Of a DNA stretch of 64,000 nt, positions 20,504-33,445 are shown piece after piece. How positions within the stretch are numbered: the stretch's first letter is position 1; each line of letters begins with the position of its first letter. Both the position numbers and the translations under genes were made by a program. The notes beneath the pieces are model-generated. The model searched no databases. It was given only the letters and a program-made list of their open reading frames with translations, and was not told the DNA's origin. Source of the stretch: Adiantum capillus-veneris (taxonomy: Eukaryota > Streptophyta > Polypodiopsida > Polypodiales > Pteridaceae). Location: the NCBI GenBank assembly GCA_014529385.2, contig CM043971.1, positions 55,351,209 through 55,415,208 of the forward strand, read 5' to 3'.

Positions 20504-21502
20504 ATGGCTGACAATAGTAAAGAGAGTGAAATTAATGTTGATAACTTTGATTTTTCTCATGAGCAAGCTACTAATGATGCTTCAATGCTTGTTAACTATC
20601 TTGTTACTAGGCTTCAACAAGCCATGGGCAATCCATCTCTCCAAAGTGAAGTGCAACAGCAGCTCCGTGCTCACGGGATTCTCCAAGCTCATCACCATGA
20701 CGAGAGAACACCTAGGAAGCCTCCTTGTGAGACTACCAAAAGAGGTCTCTCTCCGATTCGGGAAGAAGAAGAGAATCCATATGAAGGGCTCAAGAATTTA
20801 CTTCTTGATGATGCATCTCCTTCCCAAAGGAGAACTCAAGAGCCTCCACCGAAGGAACGAGAAAGAAGCGAGTCTCCCGCCACCTCGGTGGAGATGGCTC
20901 CACGAAGACGGCGGGCTAAACGCTCTCCATCACCACCAAAGCGGAGAAGACCATAGTTCAAAGAGGGATTATAAAAAGCAAGAGAAGAAAAAGGCGAGAA
21001 AGAGGACACCCTCTTCTCCATCTTCTTCATCCTCTTCCTCTTATGAAAGCGATGGTGAAGACGACAAAGATCAAGACAAGAAAAAGGCGAGAAAGAGGTC
21101 ACCCTCTTCTCCACCTTCTTCAAATTCTTCATCTTCTGAAGAAAGTGATGGTGCAACCTTTGAACCATCAAAAAGAAGAGGCCATAGGAAATCCTATGCC
21201 GCATGGAAGAGGTCGTCCAAATTGAAGAAATTCAAAGAGGGAGGGAAGAGCATCTCTTTCCTTACCTATGATGGTACCTTTGGTGCTACGGACAAAGTCT
21301 TGGCCTTTATCCAACAATTTGATGCGGCGTTTGGAGATGAGGGCTTCACGGAGTCCTCCAAGCTACGCCATGTAGCTATGCACTTTCAAAAGTCCGCCAA
21401 ACAATGGTGGTCTAGCCTACAAGCCAACGGTGAAGCTCCACGAACATGGAAAGCTTTAAGAGCTTCCATTATGAAGCAGTTTTTGGCCACCAATGCCAAA
21501 GA
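20504..21502 (+). pseudogene. Gypsy-1 gag, first part
   Basis: Starts MADNSKESEINVD. A long Ser/Lys/Glu-rich low-complexity stretch (20840-21180) leads into the retrotransposon Gag core (TYDGTFGATDKVLAFIQQF, AKQWWSSLQ near 21270-21420). The gene is cut at 21502 by Copia-C and goes on at 28428. Low-complexity, basic and acidic segments before the core are common in plant Gypsy Gag proteins. Confidence 0.85.
21498..21502. repeat. 5-bp target duplication of Copia-C, left
   Basis: AAAGA before the first LTR, repeated at 28423-28427. Confidence 0.93.
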
Positions 21503-21710
21503 TGTTGGGGTGTAGGCCAGGTGGTCGTGGGAAACCACCCTTGTACACTTGATTTTCCCTATTCAATATAGGGAGAGAAAGAGGAAGTGTTGACTCTTCT
21601 CTTTCTTCTCCACTAACCCACACAATGGCTGCCTGTGTATCTCCCCCTTCCCCATTTCTCTTCTTCCCCTCTCTTGCACACACTCCGTACACGCACACGC
21701 GCACTCATCA
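21503..21710 (+). repeat. 5' LTR of Copia-C
   Basis: TGTTGGGGTG to CACTCATCA, 208 bp; its partner is 28215-28422. Confidence 0.95.
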
Positions 21711-21712
21711 AT

Positions 21713-21724
21713 TGGTATCAGAGC
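21713..21724 (+). other. Primer binding site of Copia-C
   Basis: TGGTATCAGAGC two bases after the LTR. Confidence 0.9.
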
Positions 21725-22456
21725 TCAGGTGGGAACAGCAACGGTGGCGGTTGCAGATCGAGGAGCTTGAAGAACGGGAGAGAGCTCAACCATAACCGGT
21801 CTTGGAGCTCGGAGCTCGAGAGAGGGAGTCGAAAGAAAGCTTGAGATCGGAGCTTGCAGATCAGCCATGGAAGCCTGATCGAATGGATTAGGAGGAGTCG
21901 TGGAGCTCGGAGCCTTCGGCATGGAGACGGCCGCTTGCACACACTCATAGAGCTTCATAGCTTGGGGGCAACAAAGCAAGATCGGGTTGTCCTACTCAAT
22001 TGAGGACAAATGGGCTGCTCATGAGCATTGCAAGAACCACAGACACACACACACACTCTGTGTATAGCGAGCAAAGTCAAAAAGAAATGCCGACAGAGCC
22101 TTGCGAGGAAGAGTAGGGCATGAACTTCAACAGTAAAGATATTTGCAAGGCATCGAATTAGGCAGCGTGCAATCTCAGCAGTGGGCAGAACCGGGCAGCA
22201 GTACATGGAATTGAGCCAACCATGGCCGTGAGTAGACTCGGGATACACACACACACACTCAGAGCATTCAGACAGCACTGAAATTGCAGTAGAGTGGCTG
22301 CCTGTGCATCTCAGGTAATTGAATGCAAGACACTGGCAGCGCTCTTACTTTGCAAGAACCACACATACACATGAATTGAAGGCCTCCAGGAGCATGAATT
22401 GAAGGCCTTGAGTAGCTTTGGGGGGAGCAGAAGCAGTCGAAGACCGGTAGAGCTTG

Positions 22457-22521
<65 letters not shown>

Positions 22522-22566
22522 AGTGGCGGCTCCATCGGGCAACAATTGGGCAATTGGCGAGCTTGT

Positions 22567-22608
<42 letters not shown>

Positions 22609-22658
22609 AATTGCAACCTCGGGTAATACCGGGCGATGAGCTTGTGATCGTGATGGTA

Positions 22659-22730
<72 letters not shown>

Positions 22731-24408
22731 GAGAGTAGCTTGGGGGGAAGCATAGCGACTTGCAGAATCGGGTCGGGCTTTGCCTTGTAGTAGCACCAAC
22801 TGCAGGTCGTTCCCAGCAGGTGCAGACACTTCGATGTGTAGCAAGACGTCTACACACACACTCGTTCTCCCTCGGATCTCAGAGAATCGCCCAAAATTGA
22901 TAAGAATGAGAACTCTGCATAATCGACAGAGAAGCAGAAGGATTCAATTTTTTTTTTGGGTGTGACCCTTTAAAACTTCTTTGTGTGTAAGGGGCTATTC
23001 CCGCCCAAGGCCCTCGACAACCCCATCATTTCCCAACTACAGCCTTGACCAGGCTTGGACCTAGGGTTCAGTAGAGCTACGAGGCTCGAAAGAATCAAAA
23101 GAGAGTGAGAGAGAGAGAGCTTGAAACTGTGCTTGCGAGCGAGCACAAGCAACCGAGTTCGACAAACTTTGAGAGCAATCTTCACAGATCAAGCAAAATC
23201 TGCGATTGATACCGATCCGACTCGGTATTGGACGCTCGAGCATTGGCGTTTTACGGCTACTCGGCTAGCCACTTCTGCCCGGCGGCGGAAGGCGACATCG
23301 ACATCAACAACGCTCATGCGCACCGGCTCGACACTCCTCATTGCGGCGGATTTCCGACATCCGACCTAGACACCGGGTGCTTCCCCACACGAGCGCGTTC
23401 CCGCGATCGACGACCGTGCTTGCGACATGCGCGGGTGAGGTACGTCTATCATAGAGGAGTGACACCCGGCATCGGCACCGAGCGCACCAATCGCCCTGTA
23501 CGACACAGTTTACGGATACGACACCTTTGGCGGCTATTCGACTAGCATATTTCTGCCCGGCAGCAGAAATCGGCACATAGCGACACCGACACGCAGGTTA
23601 CATGCTACAGGGGGTTTTTTCAACCCATTCACTCACAGATTCTCCGATTACCAGACACAGCGCTTTCACAGGCGATTTGGCAGTCATTTTGACAGCAGAT
23701 TCTCTGCGGACACATGCGTTGATAGATGCATTTTGTTGTGAGCACACCTAGTGCTACTGAGCTCTTTTGGGAGCAGCTATCCCCGCAGGGATCACTTTCA
23801 CTGCATGCAGCAGTTCTTGGTGCCTGTTTGAGCGTGATTTTACTCATGTACGTTGAGTTGCGGACACTGCCCACTGTACTACGTGTGGAGCCATTTTTGG
23901 CTATTTTGGCAGTTTTTTCCCGGCCGTTTTTGAGACTCGGACCGGAAGAGCCCTTTCTGAGACTATGGCTAGTCCATTTGTGTCTGCATTAGCTTTTTGG
24001 AGGGTCGATAGCGTGAGGTTTTATTTGAGCTGGGGTGTGCTCGAATGTTGAGACACCTTCGGTGATACAGGTAGCTAGAGTTCCCCTTTACGGTACCCTC
24101 GCCATAGGATATGTATCTGGACGGTTATTTATGCTTTTGACGCCGAGTTGGCACTCACATAGCAGTGGTTTTGTGCAGCAGATGCCCAGTTAGTGCAGTT
24201 GGCACATTTATATGCATTTTGAGTTGAGTTTTGACTCCTCATACAAAGGAGACTCTGCCGGATTTACTTCCCGCGAGTCGTGACTTCCATTGTTGGCACT
24301 TTTGAGTCTATTTCGGTTGAGATTTTACTCCCAATACAAAGGGTACTCTGCCCAAATTTCTATAGCTTCTCGCCATAGTTTGGCACCTCTCAAACCCTCT
24401 TATCCACG
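21725..24408 (+). other. Copia-C long leader with three (CA)n tracts
   Basis: About 2.7 kb between primer site and gag with no convincing protein. It contains perfect CA repeats near 22466-22519, 22570-22606 and 22662-22726, each in a similar context (GCTTG upstream, a run starting ACACAC). Open frames here are microsatellite artefacts. Copia leaders are usually a few hundred bp, so this one is long. Confidence 0.85.
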
Positions 24409-27400
24409 ATGGCTTCTTTTTCAAAAAAGGAGGAGTATTTCATTCGGAATTTCGATGGCAACAACTTCACCATGTGGAAAGAGCGCATGAAAGATGTTTT
24501 GATGAACAAAGTCCTCTCAGAACCGTTGAAAGAGCGCGCAGAGGATGATGATTATACGAAAACTCAATGGGAGCTTTTGGATGCAAAAGCCATGGCTACG
24601 ATACGTCTACATCTAGCCGAGTCAGTCTTCTTCACTATCATAGGGAAGAAAACAACCAAGGAACTAGGGGATATCTTATGTTCAGCATGGGAGAGCAAAA
24701 GTGCATCCAACAAAGTTTTTCTCATGAAAAAGCTTACGAAGCTCAACATGAAAGAAGGTAGCACAGTTTCCAGTCATTTAAATGAGTTCAACTCCTTGTT
24801 CAGTCAGCTGACATCTCAGGGCTTTAAGGAGTTTGATGATGAACTCAAGTCTATGTTCTTATTATGCTCTCTACCCAGTTCATGGGATATCTTTTGCACA
24901 GCCATTAGCAATTCGGCTCCGAATGGCAAGTTAGAATTCAATGCTGTCATAGATGCGTTGCTCACTGAAGAGATTCGTCGTAAATCTCTCGATAATGCTA
25001 GTCATGGAGATGCATATATGGCTCGCAGTTCAACAAAGGCAAGAGGCCGTGACAGGTACAAATACAAAAGCAAAAGTAGAGAGCGGAATCCTCGTAGTCC
25101 TAGCAGACACAGGAACCAAAGTAGAGGCCGCAATGCCAAAAATGTCGAGTGTTACTATTGCCACAAGAAGGGTCATTACAAAAAGGATTGTCGCAGTTTC
25201 CTAAGAGATCAAAAAAACATGCAAAAGGATAATTCTGGCAAAGGCAAAAGTACAGTAAAGATTGAGGAGCTCAATATTGTTGAGTCTCCCATACCTACCA
25301 CTGCAATAGAGGATTCTCCTCCTCCAGTGATGCACATTATGCCCACAGAGATTCATGCCGAGGTGACAAAAGATGCCTCCGATGTTCTCATTTTCACTTC
25401 AGATCTCACTCCATATGCTTTGGTTGCACAGGATGAGGGTTATGCACAGAATTGGATCCTTGATTCTGGTGCAAGTTTTCGTGTCACACTGCATAGAGAG
25501 TGGTTTTCCTCTTATGCATCCATGCATGGAATAGTCAAGCTTGGTGATTCCTATGAGCTTGACATTATTGGCATTGGTGATGTGAAACTTCAGATGCATA
25601 ATGGCACTACTTTTGTGCTGCAGAATGTCAGACATGTGCCCAAGCTTACGAAAATCTTGCTTTCTATAGGGCAATTGGATGATCTTGGCTACACTACAGT
25701 TTTTGGTAATCGTTCTTGGATGATCCGCAAGAACAACCTTATCATGATGAAAGGCAATAAAAACGGATCCCTGTACTCTTTGTTTGTTTCGAGTGTCGAC
25801 GAACACTCTATCTATGTTGCCGAGCTGCCGTCTCCTGAGTTGTGGCATAGCCGGCTAGGGCATGTTAGCCAAAAGGGAATGAAAACACTTCAGCATTTTG
25901 GCTACTTACCTGTGTTAGATTACACAGACTTTCCATTGTGTGAGCATTGTGTGTATGGCAAACAGACTAGATTGACATCTTCGCCATTAAATAAGAAACT
26001 AGGCGAACCTCTAGACTTGGTGCACAGTGATTTGTGTGGTCCAATGCCACATAAAACTCTAGGGGGGGGGGCAAACTACTTTCTCACATTCATAGATGAT
26101 TCTACCAAAAAGGTGTGGGTGTATCTCCTTAAGCGTAAGGAAGAAGTCTTTTCGACATTCCAAAAATTCCTCGCCATGGTTGAGAACCAATCAGGAACAA
26201 AGCTCAAAGCTTTTCGCACGGACAATGGTGGAGAATACGTCTCCACAGAGTTCAAGTATTTTTGCAATAGAAGAGGCATTCGGCGGCAGTTTACTGCTCC
26301 ATACACACCTGCAAAAAATGGGATAGTTGAAAGAATGAATCGTACGATTCAAGAGCGAGTTGTCTCTATGATGTCTATGGCGAACCTTACTCCCGAATTT
26401 TGGGGGAAAGCTGTTCTGACAACAGTGCACATCATCAACAGGTCACCTAGTTCTCCTTTGAATTTCAAAATTCCAGAGGAATTATGGACTGGCAAAAGGC
26501 CAAGCTATGAGCATTTACGTGTATTTGGATGCGAGGCATATGCACATGTGCCCAAAGAACTTCGTCGAAAGTTAGATCCCAGATCACACAAATGCATCTT
26601 TATTGGCTATGGTGCAAACGGAGAGATGGGATATCGTCTCTGGCACCCAGAATCAAACAAAGTCATTTGTAGCTCACATGTGATTTTCAATGAATAAAAA
26701 ATGCTTACCTTGCAAGTGGGTATACAAGAAGAAGTATAGAGCGGAAGATCCCGAGCCTAGATACAAGGCTCGTCTAGTTGCCAAGGGTTTCAAGCAACAA
26801 AAAGGTGTGGATTTTGATGAGATTTTCTCTCCAGTAGTCAAGATGACTACACTTCGCACCGTGCTTGGCTTGGTTGCTATCCAAGACATGGAACTTGTCC
26901 AAATGGATGTGAACACAACATTTCTTCACGGGGATCTAGATGAAGATGTCTACATGAAACAACCAGAGGGCTTCGTATGTGAAACCCAAAAACCAACGAG
27001 GACAGAATTGGTTTGTAAACTTAAAAAGGCACTCTATGGCCTCAAGCAAGGTTCAAGGCAATGGTATCAAAAATTCGACAAATTCATGCAGTCTCAGGGT
27101 TACATTAGAAGTCAAGAGGATCACTGCTTATACACAAAAAGGTTAAACGATGGTTCTTTAATCATCTTGATCTTGTATGTAGATGATATGCTTATTGCAT
27201 GCAAATCAATTGATGAAATCAATCAGTTGAAAAAGATGCTAAGCACTCAGTTTTCCATGAAGGATTTGGGAGATGCCAATCACTTTCTTGGTATGCACAT
27301 CAAGAGAGACAGGCAACGTGAAATTCTTGAATTATCTCAAGACAAGTACATTCACAAAGTCTTGCAACGTTTTAGTATGCAGGGGGGGAAGTCATTGAGT

Positions 27401-28131
27401 ACCCCAATGCAAGAATACTCCAAACTTAGCAAGGAAGACTCTCCCAAGACAGTGGCTGAGAAAGAGGAAATGGCGAAAGTACCATATTCTTCAGTAGTTG
27501 GCAGTTTGATGTACGCTATGGTAGCCACAAGACCAGACATTGCACATGCAGTGGGAGTGGTTAGTAGGTACATGGCAAACCCTGGCAAGAAGCATTGGGA
27601 AGCAGTGAAGAAAATCCTCAGATATTTGAAAGGTACAGCTAGCAAGTGTTTACGCTTCGGAGACAGTGATGCATCTATTGTAGGTTACATGGATGTGGAT
27701 TATGCGGGTTGCGTGGATCGTAGAAGATCCACATCTGGCTATGTGTTCATGTTTGTTGGAGCAACTATCTCTTGGAGATCGTGTCTCCAAGATTGCACGT
27801 CTTCATCTACCACTGAGGAGAATATGTTGCTGCATCTGACGTCAGCAAGGAAGCCATATGGTTGGCTCATCTAGTGGGAGATTTGGGCATTCACGAGGTT
27901 CCAGTACTACATTGTGATAGTCAGAGTGCCATTGCTTTGGCAAAGAATCCAGTGTTTCACTCAAAGTCGAAACACATAGAGGTCAGATACCATGTCATAC
28001 GAGATGCATTGGCTGGCAAGTGTATCGAGCTTGTCAAGGTTCACACTGATGACAACCCCGCAGATTCTCTCACAAAGAGCCTAGCCTCGGAGAAGTTTAC
28101 ACATTGTATAGAACTTATGGGTGTAGGATGA
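24409..28131 (+). pseudogene. Copia-C gag-pol coding region
   Basis: Starts MASFSKKEEYFIRNF. It carries the UBN2-type Gag core, a zinc knuckle (CYYCHKKGHYKKDC near 25152), aspartic protease (WILDSGASFRVT near 25452), integrase zinc-binding and core regions (25840-26430), reverse transcriptase (YVDDMLIA near 27178) and RNase H up to 28131. Domain order is that of Ty1/Copia, and the Gag start and protease resemble the Tork/TNT1 side of the family (from recall). Broken, with about two or three breaks. Confidence 0.9.
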
Positions 28132-28202
28132 AGCCTCGGCAATGCTTCATCAATTTTGTATAGACTAACTATACTAATGCCACTATTGGCCACCATGACC
28201 TT

Positions 28203-28214
28203 CAAGTGGGAGGT
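28203..28214 (+). other. Polypurine tract of Copia-C
   Basis: CAAGTGGGAGGT just before the 3' LTR, the AAGTGGGAG form common in Copia elements. Confidence 0.8.
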
Positions 28215-28422
28215 TGTTGGGGTGTAGGCCAGGTGGCCGTGGGAAACCACCCTTGTACACTTGATTTTCCCTATTCAATATAGGGAGAGAAAGAGGAAGT
28301 GTTGACTCTTCTCTTTCTTCTCCACTAACCCACACAGTGGCTGCCTGTGTATCTCCTCCTTCCCCATTTCTCTTCTTCCCCTCTCTTGCACACACTCCGT
28401 ACACGCACACGCGCACTCATCA
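28215..28422 (+). repeat. 3' LTR of Copia-C
   Basis: 208 bp, followed by AAAGA at 28423-28427. Confidence 0.95.
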
Positions 28423-28427
28423 AAAGA

Positions 28428-30675
28428 CAAGGTACTCACCGAATGGCGAAGCTTAAAGCTCTCTCCCAATGAATCCATCCATAAATATGTAGACAAGTTT
28501 TGGGACCTACAACTCAAAGCCACTGTCTTCAATAAGTTGGATTTTGGAGAGCAAAAGCAACAATTTTGTGCGGGCTTAACCGAAGAAATGGCGGAGTATG
28601 TCAACTCCCAAAGGCCACGTACCATATCGGCGGTAATACACCACACTATGGTGGCCTCTCGAATCAATTTCCAAACGGGGGCTAAAAGAAATAATAAGCC
28701 CCCGGAAAACAAGGGTTCCAATGAGCCTAAGGGGAAGGACAATGTCCAAAAGTCTCCTAAGGGCAACTCCAACAAAGCTAAAGAGAAGGGAGTTTACAAA
28801 GGTAAGAACAAACTCTCTCCTGAAGAGCTTGAACGTTATTGCAAGGATAACCGGTGTTTTAAGTGCGGCGAACAAGGGCATGCGTACCGCGCTTGTCCCC
28901 AACAGAACAACCACCAAGATCCTCCTAGAGCTTCCTTGGTTGAAATCCAAGAGGAAGAGACTCACCAAACTCATCACAAAGGATCTCCTCTATGCCATGC
29001 TTGAGGAAAGGTAAGAGAACATGATGCTTTTATTCTCTTTGACCCAAGTTCTACTCACAAATTTATATCTATAGAGTTAGCCACCAAGCTAGGCATACAA
29101 TCCTATGAGATGGGATATGTCCTACCCGCAGACAGTGCCTTCAAGGGGCAAGAAGCTTCAGTCACTCCCTTAATCGGGAAATTGAGGCCTCATGTCCAAG
29201 GCTATGTGGACAAAGAGGACTTCTTTATCTCTCCTCTCAAGCATGAGGATGTAATCCTAGGGGCACCATGGTTTGATCGCCTGGTTCAGGATGTTAAATT
29301 TCCTGAAAGGAGAATCTCCTTTAAGTTCAGGGAAAAAGACATGTATATAGATGCTAAGGAAATGGGTAACACTATCCCCATTGTACATACACCAGCTTTC
29401 AACAAGTCAATAAAGAGCTCTATTTCCGTGTACATGATTTTTGTTAAAGATTCTCAAAATGAACCTAATGCTTTAGCAAAAGAAAATAAAAGCAACCAAA
29501 AGGAATTAGAGTTATCCAATTTTCTCAAGGGGTTTCAAGATGTTTTTATTGACGACATCCCTTGTGAGCTACCTCCTAAACGAGGTAATGATGACCATGC
29601 AATTGAACTTCTTCCAGGAAGTTCACCGCCTAACAAACCTCCTTATAGAGTTTCTCAAGCTCAACAAGAGGAGATTATGCGGCAAGTGCATGAGTTAGTT
29701 GAGAAGGGTATGGTTAGGCCAAGCTCATCTCCATTTTGCTCACCTGTGCTACTAGTGCAAAAGAAAGACGGCACATATCGTATGTGTGTCGACTATAGAG
29801 CACTAAATAGGATCACTATCAAGAATAGGTTTCCCGTTCCACGGGTAGAAGACCTATTTGATAAGCTACAAGGATCGACCTACTTCAGTAGGATTGACCT
29901 AAAAAGTGGCTATCATCAAATAAGGATAGTTGATCAAGACATTGTAAAGACCGCATTTCGCACCACATTTGGTCTTTACGAATACATTGTCATGCCTTTT
30001 GGCTTGACCAATGCACCAGCCACATTCAACCGCTTGATGGAGAAGCTGTTCAGGCCTCATCGAACCTTCACTGGAGTGTTCTTTGATGATATTATCATCT
30101 ACTCTAATTCATTGGATGAACACAAGCAACACCTCCAGGTAATATTTCAAGTTTTAAGAGAGAATAAACTTTATGTTAATCGAAAGAAAAGTAAATTTTT
30201 CTTGCAAGAGATTTAGTATTTAGGTCATATTATCTCTCAAGATGGCATCCAAATGGATCCATCTAAGTTAGAGATAATAAAAGAATGGCCTAAACCAAGG
30301 AATCTTCATGAACTAAGAAGCTTTATAGGTATGTGTGCATACTATAGACACTTCATAGAAAAGTTCTCACAAATTGCGGGACCATTACATGACCTAACAA
30401 AGAAAAGCGTTAGGTATACATGGTCTGCTAAAGAGAACAATGCTTTCGAAAGGCTTAAAGAAAAGCTTATCTCTCAAGCTGTGATTACACTACCGGATCT
30501 CTCAAAACCATTTGAGGTCCAATGTGATGCTTGTGGTGATTGCCTTGGAGCTGTTTTGCTCTAAGAAGGGCATGCCATAGCCTATGAGAGTCGAAGGCTC
30601 GGCCCTATTGAGCAAGCTCTAGGCATATACGAAAAGGAACTCCTTGCAATTCTACATGCCTTAGACTCATGGAAG
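28428..30675 (+). pseudogene. Gypsy-1 gag end, protease, reverse transcriptase, start of RNase H
   Basis: Continues after Copia-C. It shows the second half of Gag with a zinc knuckle (CFKCGEQGHAYRAC near 28858), a protease-like region around 29030-29290, reverse transcriptase (CVDYRALNRITIKN near 29787; GVFFDDIIIYS near 30075) and the first part of RNase H (CDACGDCLGAVL near 30522). RT before integrase marks it as Gypsy. It is cut by Gypsy-2a at 30681, and the coding sequence goes on at 44580. Confidence 0.9.
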
Positions 30676-30680
30676 CACTA
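30676..30680. repeat. 5-bp target duplication of Gypsy-2a, left
   Basis: CACTA, repeated at 44575-44579 after the other LTR. Confidence 0.94.
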
Positions 30681-31271
30681 TGTGCGCTCCTTGCCGCACT
30701 GTCAAAGCAAGGGACTTGCCGATACACCGTGTGCGAGCCACAAATGGCTCCAAGCACACAACAAGACTAATCTAGCAAGCTCAAGAGAGCAAAGGGTGTG
30801 TCACTCACCGCTCTACGCTCGCCTTCGTGGTGGATTCCTCGCCGCGATGAAGAAGAAGATGCAGTCGTGCCGCGCTCAACCGCTTCGCCGCCGTCGTGCC
30901 TTCGTAATGCTCGATCGCACACACACTCTCCCTGTCTCTCTCTCTCTCTCACACATACACACACACACAAGGAGGTGAAGAAGAAGAAGATGGAGATGGA
31001 GATGGAGCAAGAGCACTCTTCTATTGCACAAATGAGAGAATGAGTGAATTTTAGGTTTAGTTGGCTTTTATATGAGCTCACCCCATTCACACTTGGGCGC
31101 CCATGCTTAGCCAACTAATCCCTTGAATGTCCCAGTTAGAGTGCGCCTCTCATCGGCGATCACTCTTACCCTTTTCCTATTGGTCCGACAAGCCCGGTAC
31201 CTGACTCTACCAAATACATAATACACGTCCGTCGTAGGTGATGGGGTGTCCGTGAGCCATGAGGGTTAACA
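30681..31271 (-). repeat. 3' LTR of Gypsy-2a
   Basis: 591 bp; on the plus strand it runs from TGTGCGCTCC to GGGTTAACA. It holds a CT/CA microsatellite near 30930-30970 and a purine-rich GAAGAAGAAG stretch. Confidence 0.95.
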
Positions 31272-31283
31272 TGCCCCCCTTCC
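31272..31283 (-). other. Polypurine tract of Gypsy-2a
   Basis: GGAAGGGGGGCA on the minus strand, directly before the 3' LTR in element orientation. Confidence 0.85.
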
Positions 31284-32644
31284 TGATGTAGATTCCGTCC
31301 TCGGAAGCTATTGAGTTGAAGCTCGTTCGTCGAGGTGGAAGAGCATTTGAGATGAATGTCCTTAGCCTTCTTCAGTCACTGCAAAATCAAACAACATTGG
31401 CACAGTAATTGCATTCTCATAAGTGATTAAAAAGCATATGCAGTTTTAGGGAGACAAATTGATTGGTAAAAGAATTTCAAACAATTTGTCAGTAATGAAC
31501 ATTAAATTGCAATGTAATCAAATGCATAAACACATGTAAAGGTAAAAAATTAAACAAGTTTGGGGTCGCTAATTTGACGGTCGAAAGGCACTAGAGATCG
31601 AATATTAATACCATGGGTAAGCTTCTTAATTTTTTGTGGTCAATTAAGTTGTTTAATCGCGAGAGCCAAGTATTCATGTTCGAGGGCTGACTAGAGGCTA
31701 TATCTAGGAGACCTTGTAGTTAAGCTACCATAAAAGGAATTTCTCATGAAATCATCGCCTGACTGATTACTTTTTCTTTGACCCCCCAAAGTCTTTTCAC
31801 AGTGATTCAATTTTGATGTGTGTGCTTATTTTGTATGCCTTGGGTTTTTTGCTTTTCAAGTAAAAGCGCCCATACTGGGAACCTCTAGGGCTCTAGTACC
31901 ATAGGCAATACATGTGAGTGAAGTACCAAATCAAGCTGAGATTTCTCTTCCAGCTTAAGATTTTACAGTGTGGCACTTTGATTTTTTGTTTGTTCTTTTT
32001 CAGCATTTTAATTTTGTAACTTTGGGGGGTCATATAACACTGATACACCTCCCCAGGCTCATCACACTAGTAAACTCCCTTTATAATACTTAAGCTAAAG
32101 GTCAATAGGGTCAAGCCCACTAGAAAGCCCTAGTACATTTCACACAATGCTGCCTAAATCAGATTAAGAACCTAAGTAACCATTAATTATTAGGAAGGCA
32201 TTCCCCATGGTATTAAGAGAAGATTTCTAACACCTAACTTGGTCAAACTAGTTTATCGGACTGCTTGATTTTTAAACTTAGACAAGTGATTATGACAAAA
32301 AATTACATTGAATTAAATGTTTGATACTAAGCAAATGCGGTGAATATTAGGCTACCAATCACAATTAAAGTTGACAATCATAGATGCAAAAAAGATAAGG
32401 GGCAATGCTAATGGACAAGAAACACCTGTTTATGTCGATGGTCGCGCTTGATTTGAAGAGTGAGTCGAGATAAAGATTCCATGAAGGTCCAAATCCTACC
32501 AATAGCAACACGCTCCTGTACACACTAGGAAACAAAAGGAATACCTCCAGGAGGCACATTAGTGGAAAAAGGTACCAACACTTATTGAACACAACAAAAA
32601 ACATAAGGAACCCTAACCTAATTATTTGCACTCCCCCTAGAGAG
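31284..32644 (-). other. Gypsy-2a 3' non-coding region
   Basis: About 1.36 kb between the last open frame and the 3' LTR, A+T rich, without a supported gene. It is conserved in Gypsy-2b at 48653-49990, so it is part of the family and not a separate insertion. Confidence 0.8.
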
Positions 32645-33067
32645 TCAAGGGAATAGGATATTGTAGAGGTTGGGGGGAAACCCTAAGGCTAAACCCCTAT
32701 CTTCGTCGTCGAGATAAACAAAGTCATCATCCATGACACCATATGTGCCATCCGTGTAGTCGTGTAAATTTTCTTCTTCATCATAGGTGCCCATGTTTAC
32801 TAAGAAGGTCACTAGACACCTATAGTCATCTTGGTCAAAAGGGTAGGCTTGTGCAATGGGAGAAATGCTCTCTACTAAGTATGGATGAGACATGGTCAAG
32901 AGACGTATCAGCCATTCTAACTCCTCAAAATTCCTCTCACATGCTAGCGTACCTATCAAATCCCATTCACATGCAAGCACTGGAAAGACCATGTGAAATA
33001 TCTGTGAAAAGTAACGAGGGTACCTCTCACCCAAGGCAGGAGTGGATGACTCTAGCGTACTAGCCAT
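32645..33067 (-). CDS. Gypsy-2 acidic 3' open reading frame, unknown function
   Basis: Separate frame near the 3' end, starting MASTLESSTPALGERYPRYF and ending NILFP, about 140 aa. The second half is acidic (DEEENLHDYTDGTYG, DDDFVYLDDED). There is no signal peptide or membrane segment, so it does not look like an envelope protein. A counterpart in the same place in Gypsy-2b shows that it belongs to the family. I do not recognise the domain. Confidence 0.55.
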   Translation of the reverse strand: MASTLESSTPALGERYPRYFSQIFHMVFPVLACEWDLIGTLACERNFEELEWLIRLLTMSHPYLVESISPIAQAYPFDQDDYRCLVTFLVNMGTYDEEENLHDYTDGTYGVMDDDFVYLDDEDRGLALGFPPNLYNILFP

Positions 33068-33109
33068 ATCTGTACACGCAAATAGATGATGGTTAGAGTG
33101 CAAATATTA

Positions 33110-33445
33110 CAAGGGTCGTGTTCTTGTGCATAATTTGTCTTTACGATTTGTGTTATGGCTCTTGCTCTTTTACTTTTTAATCTTGTTTTTGTGAGTATAA
33201 GGCTTTATATATACATTCCCTAAGATCGGAGATTAAGAGGTCAGGGAGAAAGGTTGAGAGGGAAGCAAGTGAATGATGGATGTCCACAAACACTCCCCTC
33301 TTCCTTGGGTAGATCATACCGTTTGAAATGATGTCGTCACCCTTTGAAACCAATTGTTCCAGTTGGTAATAGGTGAGGATTTTATCCAGTATTTTTCTAT
33401 TACCCTAGGTGCCTTGTCAAGTTGCAAGGGTGGTAAGGTACTCTC
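33110..33445. other. Gypsy-2a spacer between 3' coding regions
   Basis: Non-coding spacer between the WVPK-rich region and the acidic frame. It is conserved in Gypsy-2b around 50470-50720. No gene seen. Confidence 0.6.

Larger units (their letters stand above)
21503..28422 (+). mobile_element. Copia-C, LTR retrotransposon inside Gypsy-1 gag
   Basis: 6,920 bp with 208-bp LTRs (three differences by eye, about 1.4 percent), primer site for initiator tRNA-Met, an unusually long 2.7-kb leader and a gag-pol region. It is flanked by the duplication AAAGA. Protein sequence is clearly distinct from Copia-A/B and from Copia-D. About two or three breaks are visible. Confidence 0.95.

Noticed and set aside
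22311-22859. Overlapping open frames of Cys-Val or His-Thr repeats in the Copia-C leader
   Set aside because: Translations of (CA)n microsatellites on both strands.
30681-31271. CRISPR-like or satellite repeat because the same block recurs at 18341, 43990, 48199 and 62168
   Set aside because: All are LTRs or LTR pieces of the Gypsy-2 family with element sequence on the expected side.
32645-33067. Envelope-like gene in Gypsy-2
   Set aside because: Right position, but no signal peptide, membrane segment or cysteine pattern; the protein is acidic and looks soluble.
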